From Saccoglossus kowalevskii (taxonomy: Eukaryota > Hemichordata > Enteropneusta > Harrimaniidae), in NCBI RefSeq assembly GCF_000003605.2, contig NW_003116597.1:1-10041 (forward strand): a stretch of 10,041 nucleotides of DNA, given 5' to 3'. Position 1 is the first letter of the stretch. The number at the start of each line of letters is the position of its first letter. A program made the position numbers and the translations under genes. Shown here piece after piece: positions 6,801 to 10,041 of this stretch. The notes beneath the pieces were generated by a model. The model saw only the letters and a program-made list of their open reading frames with translations, was not told where the DNA came from and did no database searches.

Positions 6801-9667
6801 CATTAATTTCAAAGTGCATGGCGGGCGAACTTGCGGAACATGGTTCACATCTTTTCTATTGTGTTATTTATACACGATGAACCCCGTTGTTGCAAGTCCA
6901 TATTTCTTTTTGGTAGTAGTTTTCAATATGCCAAAAATGTGATCGTCAAGTTGTGAAACCTGGTCATTGAACATCGTTTTACTTTTCTGAATAATTGTGT
7001 CCATTGAATGGGGTGTGAAAAAGCAAACTATTCTTCGACGTGACTTGTTAATGACCGTGAAAGGCTTAAATACTTCACCCACCCTCAGTTTACCTTTTGA
7101 AAATTTGCAAAAATTGTTTCTTTTTGTCAAAATCAGTGTTAATAGATCACATTTTAACATCAGGGTAATTCACTTCCGCATTGCGATGAAAAAATTACTT
7201 AATCGGAAAACTCCATATGTATGACACAGCATTTTGATTGGTTAACGAAAGATGTGACCTGTCAAATAAAGTTGTTTCAGGTCAAATCATGCTGAAAAAC
7301 ACAATAGCGGAAATTGCTTTGAGAGCTTGTGTACGATTGAAAACATTCCACACTGAAGATAATGATAAAGATCTTGTAATTAGTTGTCTGAGCCTACACA
7401 CGGCCACTCTATCTCGGTCAAGCAACGCCAGACATTTTTGTTTGTTTGAATCCGGGTTGCGGTTAAACAAATTTCTTGTTCACGACAGGGATAGAGGAAC
7501 TTGTCACACAACATGTACTTTATTTCTTCACATATACTATCAATTCATGTTTATGGTTTATCTTGTGTGTGCTAATTAACTCTGTGTCCGAACTACAACA
7601 GTAACAACCATCGTAGTTTTCATGTTTGTTGTGGCAAATTTAACACCTCTGCTAGGTGTGACTGCTTTTGAAGCCTTCCATTGTTTTCACGTAAGTGGCG
7701 GCGTGTGACACAGGAATTCTATTTTACAGTCGTGACCACGTATTTTTACTGACGTATAATAAAATATTTACCATGGTAAGAAAATGGTGTGTGTTAGGAA
7801 GGCTTTTTTATCAAACAGTTTATTCAATTAGTTTGCGTAGAACCGTGATCACGGGAAGTGTAGAAGATGTAATATTTCTCGGAGACCGGTCCCCTAATTT
7901 TCCTGATTTTACATGTTCGGGCCCCTGGGCTTATGATTGTGGAAGTACGGTAAACTAATTTCTAGATTGTGAATCTCAATTGAGAACCAAAACTGCAAAC
8001 AAGGTTGCTGTAATTTTTACTCTTCTTTTGTATGGATATTTGGGGTAACTAAACTAATTTTTGGATTATGAACCTCAGTTCCATTTATTTTTAATTCAAA
8101 ATGACCGCAAGTGTACAGTCAGATTTTACACTATAGGGAAGTGATTGTTTTCATAAGATAGACTCTTTCATTCAGCAAAATATCAAGTGCTTTGTCATTT
8201 TCAGCATTTTACTCTATCTAACGTACTGTGTTCGTCCTTCCATTAACAGTTTACCAATTTAAAAATAATTGAAAGGCAAGGTTGTAATAGATTTGCTATG
8301 TTATTTTTTTCTCTCAGTTGCTCATCGGTCACTTAGAAGTCTGTAATAAGACAGGACTCTTGCAGTTAGTGGACCAGACTGGTTCTATTGACTGTGTAAT
8401 TGCTGATCTTGACGATTCAGATCACAGTCATACCTGCGATCCAACTTGCCTACACCAGAACACTCAGTCACAGAATCAAACAAGACGTTTCAACTGTCCA
8501 TATGTAAAGTCTTGGTGTTTAGGTCAGCTACTTAGACTGAACAGATACCAAGTTGTGGTTGAACGTTTTCTCATCAGCAGCTTTCCCTCTGTAGAACAGT
8601 TGGGCTGCTCCAAGTACATTGAAAAGTCACAAATTCGTAGCTATGTGCAGTTTTCTATGTCTGATGCAGTTAATTTCCACAAGAAACTAAATCGAGATGA
8701 TGCTGGATGTAATGACACTGTATCACTGAAGAGGAAGCGAGAATACAACAAGAGCAGTAAAGTTTTGACAAGATCACGCAAGTATCCTACATCTTCTACA
8801 ACTGCAAAAATAAGGAGTCATAGCAATATTGTGATTTGTGAAACAAGAACAATTTAATAGTTACACTATCGGTGATTAGTAACTGATTTACGGATGGGAT
8901 GAATCACAATCATGCTATGACCACGCTAAATTTGCGAGAAATTTGTTTTCGAATTTTGCCAGTAAAGTGAAATTGTTGGGAAATTCATCAGTCAACAATC
9001 TCAAATTACCATGGACATTTCTGTGAAGAGAAACACCCAAGCTATTTCTTTCACTCACTCACTTCCATTTGTATTTCTAGAAATATGTTTATTTGTGAGT
9101 TCTTGTAACCATATTTACATACCATAGTTTCTATTTAAACCCCCTATGCTAGTATGTGAATGTAGTTTGCCCATTGTTTGCTCAGAATGTCAGAATAGAT
9201 TGATTGATATTTTGATTTCTCATTCAACAGTAATACCTCCTAGTGTAGAAAGACCAGAAACAAACCACACTGGCATGAAACCAACAACTGATGTCGTGCA
9301 GTTATTTGTGGTCAATGACAAACAATTTCTGCATGTGAAACCAGTGACTGTCAATGGTGAGAAATCCATCCAGTTATCTAGTAATGTTGCTGTGACTCTT
9401 TTTGGAATGCCAGATATTGTGTCTCGTAAGCAGGGTATTGAGAGTATAACAAAAGTTGATACAGACAGAGACGCTGCATCTAATCCTAGCGGCAATGTGA
9501 GAAAGTCTCGTCATCATGGAGAACATTCTGCGCACAAGACTTCACCAGAGCACAAGGACTCACTTCCTGAGAGGCAAGCTGTGCTAGTTTTACAAGGGGA
9601 AACAATAAAATGGTATCATCTCCTTCATAATGGTCAACCGTATGCCTTAATAATGCCCAGATCACAG
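754..9667 (+). CDS. CTC1: CTC1-like gene, partial, 11 exons (whole model)
   Basis: This is a hand-built gene model of eleven exons totalling about 1.88 kb of coding sequence (~626 residues). All exon joins are phase-compatible and nearly all donors match GTRNGT-like consensus. The product looks like CTC1, the large subunit of the nuclear CST complex, which binds single-stranded telomeric DNA and supports polymerase alpha-primase fill-in. Visible support is a series of OB-fold-like strand patterns: exons 3-5 (VRGMRVGAKVEILNAHL, then LSTVLITEFSPL), exons 9-10 (ALYWRYDL, then GHLEVCNKTGLLQLVDQTG) and exon 11 (VVQLFVVNDKQFLHVKP). Vertebrate CTC1 is about 1,200 residues with several OB folds, so this would be roughly its middle half. 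No start Met and no terminal stop were found. Exon 9 has an apparent frameshift. The identification is from memory of the family; another multi-OB protein remains possible. Confidence 0.62.
847..1157 (+). other. Intron 1
   Basis: 311-bp AT-rich intron between a gtaata donor and a pyrimidine-rich 'tttttttcatccacag' acceptor. Nothing else is recognised in it. Confidence 0.5.
1158..1355 (+). CDS. CTC1: CTC1-like exon 2, disordered Ser/Pro/Cys-rich linker
   Basis: The acceptor is pyrimidine-rich ('ttttttcatccacag', ending 1157) and the donor is a strong 'AAA|gtaagt' (1356). The 66 codons are in phase 0 at both ends. The product begins RLETKYLCKG and becomes acidic and rich in Ser, Pro, Cys and His (CSHGDSESPGPSYSHTSS), which looks like an unstructured linker between folded domains. 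Fast-evolving linkers are expected between OB folds, so lack of recognisable similarity is not evidence against it. A second reading frame is also open through this exon, but that frame reaches a stop at the start of exon 4. Confidence 0.6.
1454..1464. repeat. Poly-C tract (11 C)
   Basis: Uninterrupted run of 11 cytosines inside intron 2, preceded by another C-rich stretch. It is a likely site of length polymorphism or sequencing error. Confidence 0.8.
1482..1499. repeat. CATGA pentanucleotide microsatellite
   Basis: Three perfect tandem CATGA units plus 'cat' in intron 2. Confidence 0.75.
1832..1893 (+). CDS. CTC1: CTC1-like exon 3, start of an OB fold
   Basis: The acceptor 'ttgtctttcag' ends at 1831 and the donor is 'GCG|gtaggt' at 1894. 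The exon enters in phase 0 and leaves two bases (CG) for the next exon. It encodes GTITEVVNSEAGVYDLDSKV, a strand-turn-strand pattern typical of the first part of an OB-fold barrel: G-x-I-x-x-V, then a Gly turn, then a strand. The donor's GTAGGT is the same hexamer that starts every copy of the minisatellite filling the following intron. Confidence 0.68.
1894..2781 (+). repeat. 48/49-bp minisatellite filling intron 3
   Basis: Unit starts GTAGGTTATA at 1961, 2010, 2058, 2106, 2155, 2204, 2253, 2301, 2350, 2399, 2447, 2496, 2544, 2593, 2642, 2690 and 2739, giving 16 full units and one partial. A longer diverged unit (67 bp) begins exactly at the donor, 1894. The unit contains GTAGGTTATATATTGGTTAT, then CAACCCTGTCCAAACC, then ATTATATTT(T)CAT. 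The 48/49 alternation comes from TTTCAT versus TTTTCAT. The last unit runs to within about six bases of the acceptor. The short open reading frames it generates are repeat artefacts. Confidence 0.95.
2782..2842 (+). CDS. CTC1: CTC1-like exon 4, OB-fold strand
   Basis: The exon follows an unusual acceptor, 'accaaggtag' (ending 2781), directly after the last repeat of a minisatellite and without a good pyrimidine tract. The donor is 'ATG|gtatgt' (2843). With the CG carried from exon 3 it reads RGMRVGAKVEILNAHLKVYKM and ends in phase 0. R-x-G-x-x-V-E-x-x-x-x-H-L is the pattern I associate with the third strand of an OB fold in CTC1 proteins. Using the AG two bases after 'accaag' instead would introduce an in-frame stop, which fixes this acceptor. 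Confidence 0.68.
2843..3448 (+). other. Intron 4
   Basis: 606-bp AT-rich intron between a gtatgt donor and a 'tttatatag' acceptor. No repeat or gene is recognised in it. Confidence 0.5.
3449..3529 (+). CDS. CTC1: CTC1-like exon 5, OB-fold strand
   Basis: The acceptor is 'tttatatag' (ending 3448) and the donor 'AGG|gtaata' (3530). It has 27 codons, in phase 0 at both ends, encoding IPRIRLCCCTLSTVLITEFS followed by PLLTAYR. The C-x-L-S-T-V-x-x-x-x-F-S stretch is one of the most CTC1-like pieces in the window. An alternative acceptor eight bases downstream ('cccag', ending 3456) gives another open 24-codon frame (DSTVLLYSQY...). It would not give this motif and needs a different downstream junction (it would end before GGTAAT), so it was not chosen. 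Confidence 0.62.
3694..3821 (+). CDS. CTC1: CTC1-like exon 6, helical segment
   Basis: The acceptor 'ggttaattttcag' ends at 3693 and the donor is 'TTGAG|gtatgt' (3822). It enters in phase 0 and exits in phase 2. It encodes PFLTNTSVYMHLLYSNNLSL followed by VYYQWLVDMAMQMKKKFVPQILR, a leucine-rich amphipathic region with a clear helix (VDMAMQMKKKF) following the OB-fold strands of exons 3-5. Position and composition fit the helical connector that follows an OB barrel in CTC1; this is inference from pattern, not alignment. Confidence 0.66.
3822..4146 (+). other. Intron 6
   Basis: 325-bp intron between a gtatgt donor and an acceptor with a run of nine T residues before 'attcag'. Nothing else is recognised. 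Confidence 0.5.
4147..4188 (+). CDS. CTC1: CTC1-like exon 7 (42 bp microexon)
   Basis: This short exon lies between a 'tttttttttattcag' acceptor (ending 4146) and a perfect 'AACAA|gtaagt' donor (4189). It takes AG from exon 6 and leaves AA for exon 8, encoding SEKLLMGMHIPKHN plus the K completed by exon 8. Phase 2 to phase 2 keeps the frame intact. Splice signals are strong on both sides. The following intron turns into a minisatellite within about 20 bases of the donor. Confidence 0.6.
4208..4935 (+). repeat. 24/48-bp then 46-47-bp minisatellite in intron 7
   Basis: The array starts about 20 bases after the exon 7 donor. From about 4231 to 4560 the unit is 48 bp, made of two diverged 24-mers (AGATAACAATATGTGYYTAA + TTAG, and TGATGATAATGTCTGCRTAA + CTAG). 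From about 4560 to 4935 it becomes dimers of roughly 46-47 bp of the type GATAACAATGTKTGCCTAAC followed by TTGAATAACAATTATGCCTA. Because 48 is a multiple of three, one frame stays open for 100 codons (4243-4545) as a 16-residue repeat (MCLISDDNVCVTRDNN). I do not regard it as a gene. Confidence 0.92.
5063..5120 (+). repeat. Dispersed repeat copy, partner of 7978-8035
   Basis: 'AATTGAGAACCAAAACTGCA' followed by AA(T)AAG is shared nearly exactly with 7979-8004. Similarity continues weakly through a T-rich stretch. The two copies lie in different introns in the same orientation, so this is probably a fragment of a dispersed repeat family. Confidence 0.75.
5179..5338 (+). CDS. CTC1: CTC1-like exon 8
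   Basis: The acceptor 'ttgtcttcttttcag' (ending 5178) is strong; the donor is 'AAG|gtaacc' (5339). One base completes the previous codon, followed by 53 codons ending in phase 0. It encodes PEQKIPGVFFNILRIASPSD, then LPKLFRNIYAEFLDPRHPCS and VVGSDAVSK. Codon use and the mixed hydrophobic/charged pattern look like genuine folded protein. I do not recognise a catalytic motif, and none is expected in an OB-fold scaffold protein. Confidence 0.68.
5339..5696 (+). other. 5' part of intron 8, nothing recognised
   Basis: AT-rich intronic sequence after the gtaacc donor. An exon-like 'gtccacag' acceptor near 5517 is followed immediately by GTAATG and gives no usable exon. Confidence 0.45.
5697..6090 (+). 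repeat. Diverged 131-139-bp direct repeats with ATGGC/GCCAT inverted core
   Basis: Two clear units start at about 5701 (CAAAATGGCCGACTGGCAGC) and 5840 (CAAAGATGGCCGACTGGCAA), with a more diverged third near 5968. Shared blocks include GGACATGCTTTGTCAGTTTT, CATTCAAA, ATACATGTCCATGACAATTT and TTTC. The unit core is a short inverted repeat, ATGGC...GCCAT. Open frames here (5695-5949, 5865-6095) follow the repeats and are not genes. Confidence 0.85.
6274..6452 (+). CDS. CTC1: CTC1-like exon 9 with apparent frameshift
   Basis: The acceptor 'ctgttttaattcctag' ends at 6273 and the donor is 'CAATTG|gtgagt' (6453). The 5' part reads in phase 0 from exon 8 (SDLYTIPTMPELKQMLEKMA) but hits TAG at 6358-6360. 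The 3' part is open in another frame (WKPVDLLVSQQTTNL, then ALYWRYDLMEPADFKPQL) and joins exon 10 in phase 0. The second frame has a stop at 6309-6311, so the switch must fall between 6312 and 6357, most likely in the purine-rich AGAAGAAG tract at 6339-6346. A one-base loss or two-base gain there would explain it. It may be an assembly error, an allele, or gene decay. Confidence 0.6.
6453..6652 (+). other. 5' part of intron 9 up to the transposon
   Basis: AT-rich intron sequence after a gtgagt donor. The last 15 bases before the TA target (6636-6650) are nearly repeated at 8035-8049. Confidence 0.5.
6653..6676 (+). repeat. Left terminal inverted repeat
   Basis: Begins TCGTACTCC and ends ATCATAAGCCC; pairs with 7927-7950. 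Confidence 0.82.
7927..7950 (-). repeat. Right terminal inverted repeat
   Basis: On the minus strand it begins CCGTACTTCC and ends ATCATAAGCCC, matching the left repeat at 20 of 24 bases. Confidence 0.82.
7953..8080 (+). repeat. Local duplication: transposon flank and paralogous empty site
   Basis: 7951-7981 (TAAACTAATTTCTAGATTGT, then GAATCTCAATT) is repeated at 8050-8080 with five mismatches in 31. The latter is preceded at 8035-8048 by the 14 bases that flank the left end of the transposon (6636-6649). Together 8035-8080 read as an unoccupied insertion site with one TA. 7978-8004 also matches 5063-5089. Confidence 0.8.
8318..8756 (+). CDS. CTC1: CTC1-like exon 10, OB fold with Cys-rich insertion
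   Basis: The acceptor 'ttatttttttctctcag' (ending 8317) is excellent. Phase 0 entry gives LLIGHLEVCNKTGLLQLVDQ and then TGSIDCVIADLDD, a classic OB-fold run of strand, turn, strand (G-x-L-x-L-x-D-x-T-G-x-x-x-C). It is followed by a Cys/His-rich loop (HSHTCDPTCLH, later NCPYVKSWC), then QLLRLNRYQVVVERFLISS and IRSYVQFSMSDAV. The 3' end is uncertain. All three possible downstream acceptors need a phase-1 donor; 'AGCA|gtaaag' (8757) is best and 'GGAT|gtaatg' (8709) is second. Unspliced, the frame ends at 8857. The basic tail KRKREYNKS could be a nuclear localisation patch. Confidence 0.7.
8757..9230 (+). other. Intron 10 (boundaries provisional)
   Basis: The favoured boundaries are GTAAAG at 8757 and 'cattcaacag' at 9230. 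The exon 10 frame continues open to a stop at 8855-8857, and an exon 11 frame opens at 9128, so the true boundaries could be shifted on either side. No repeat is recognised. Confidence 0.45.
9231..9667 (+). CDS. CTC1: CTC1-like exon 11, OB fold plus polar linker
   Basis: The chosen acceptor is 'tttgatttctcattcaacag' (ending 9230) and the donor 'CACAG|gtatga' (9668), with phase 1 in and phase 0 out. It encodes a short linker (IPPSVERPETNHT), then strands VVQLFVVNDKQFLHVKPVTV and SIQLSSNVAVTLFGM. A long polar, basic, Ser/His-rich loop follows (KSRHHGEHSAHKTSPEHKDS), then QAVLVLQGETIKWYHLLHNG and QPYALIMPRSQ. This looks like another OB fold with a disordered insertion. Earlier acceptors at 9152 and 9185 share the same phase and would add up to 26 residues including a CxC...CxxC cluster. 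The reading frame stops two codons beyond the donor, supporting splicing at 9667. Confidence 0.66.
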
Positions 9668-10041
9668 GTATGAGACATTATGCATGACCCCCAAACGTCA
9701 CATATTCTGGTATGTTATACATGAACTCTAAAGGTCACACATCCTGGTACTTTATGCATTACCCCTAAAGGTCACACATCCTGGTACTTTATGCATGACC
9801 TTCAAACATCACATATTCTTGTACGTTATACATGAACTTTAAATGTCACACATCCTGGTACTTTATGCATGACCACTAAAGGTCACACATCCTGGTACTT
9901 TATGCATGGCCCCTAAAGGTCACACATCCTGCTACTTTATGCATGACCCCCTAAGGTCACACATCCTGGTACTTTATGCATGACCCCCTAAGGGTCACAC
10001 ATCCTGTACTTTATGCATGACCCTAATAGTGTACATTCTGG
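9668..10041 (+). repeat. 37-bp minisatellite starting at the exon 11 donor
   Basis: Unit starts are 9668 (42-bp first unit), 9710, 9747, 9784, 9821, 9858, 9895, 9932, 9969 and 10007; the array runs off the window end. The consensus is GTACTTTATGCATGACCCCT, then AAAGGTCACACATCCTG. The first unit begins with the splice donor GTATGA itself. Units 1 and 4, units 2 and 5, and units 3 and 6 pair by shared variants, indicating a trimeric higher-order repeat. Confidence 0.95.

Larger units (their letters stand above)
6653..7950. mobile_element. 1.3-kb TIR DNA transposon, probably non-autonomous
   Basis: The 24-bp terminal inverted repeats at 6653-6676 and 7927-7950 match at 20 of 24 positions; shared blocks are CGTACT and ATCATAAGCCC. 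The element is flanked by TA on both sides (6651-6652, 7951-7952), and a related empty site at 8035-8080 supports these exact ends. Length is 1,298 bp. Several small open frames occur on both strands (for example minus 6864-7160 and plus 7238-7579), but I recognise no transposase or DDE motif, so it is most likely a deletion derivative or MITE-like element. A TA duplication is compatible with Tc1/mariner-type transposition but does not prove it. It sits wholly in intron 9. Confidence 0.8.

Noticed and set aside
6864-7579. Open frames on both strands inside the transposon (minus 6864-7160 and 7282-7470; plus 6997-7224 and 7238-7579)
   Set aside because: They are short and mutually overlapping, with no transposase motif recognised. 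They were not called as genes, only mentioned under the mobile element.
7695-7958. 87-codon plus-strand open frame
   Set aside because: It runs through the right TIR of the transposon and ends just outside it; there is no domain and it is likely chance.
9220-9495. 91-codon minus-strand open frame
   Set aside because: It is the antisense shadow of exon 11.

Overview
The window is eukaryotic genomic DNA from an animal. Short coding blocks have GT...AG boundaries, compatible phases and long AT-rich introns, and there are several tandem arrays and a TIR-bounded transposon. There are no bacterial-style operons. Long non-coding introns, AT-rich minisatellites and 'ATGGCCGAC' type dispersed repeats suggest a marine invertebrate, possibly an invertebrate deuterostome such as amphioxus or a hemichordate, or a mollusc-like animal. 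That placement is a guess.

One plus-strand gene can be assembled by hand. Eleven exons between 754 and 9667 join in phase: 754-846, 1158-1355, 1832-1893, 2782-2842, 3449-3529, 3694-3821, 4147-4188, 5179-5338, 6274-6452, 8318-8756 and 9231-9667. Together they encode about 626 residues, without a convincing start or stop, so both ends of the gene probably lie outside the window. The best identification is CTC1, the large OB-fold subunit of the CST (CTC1-STN1-TEN1) telomere replication complex. This rests on OB-fold-like strand patterns (GTITEVVNSEAGVYDLD, RVGAKVEILNAHL, LSTVLITEFSPL, TGLLQLVDQTGSIDCVI, VQLFVVNDKQFLHVKP) recognised from memory, not on a search. Exon 6274-6452 carries an apparent frameshift near 6339-6347, the only lesion seen in the model.

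The introns hold most of the unusual content. Three of them open with minisatellites that begin at, or almost at, the 5' splice site. Intron 1894-2781 is 48/49-bp repeats from donor to acceptor. Intron 4189-5178 begins with a 24/48-bp array that grades into 46-47-bp dimers. The intron starting at 9668 is a 37-bp array that runs off the window and shows a trimeric higher-order pattern. Intron 5339-6273 holds diverged ~131-139-bp repeats. Intron 6453-8317 carries a 1.3-kb DNA transposon (6653-7950) with 24-bp TIRs and a TA target duplication. A paralogous, apparently unoccupied copy of its insertion site lies about 80 bp downstream (8035-8080).

Bases 1-753 contain no exon I can defend. No RNA genes, CRISPR arrays or other protein-coding genes were recognised.
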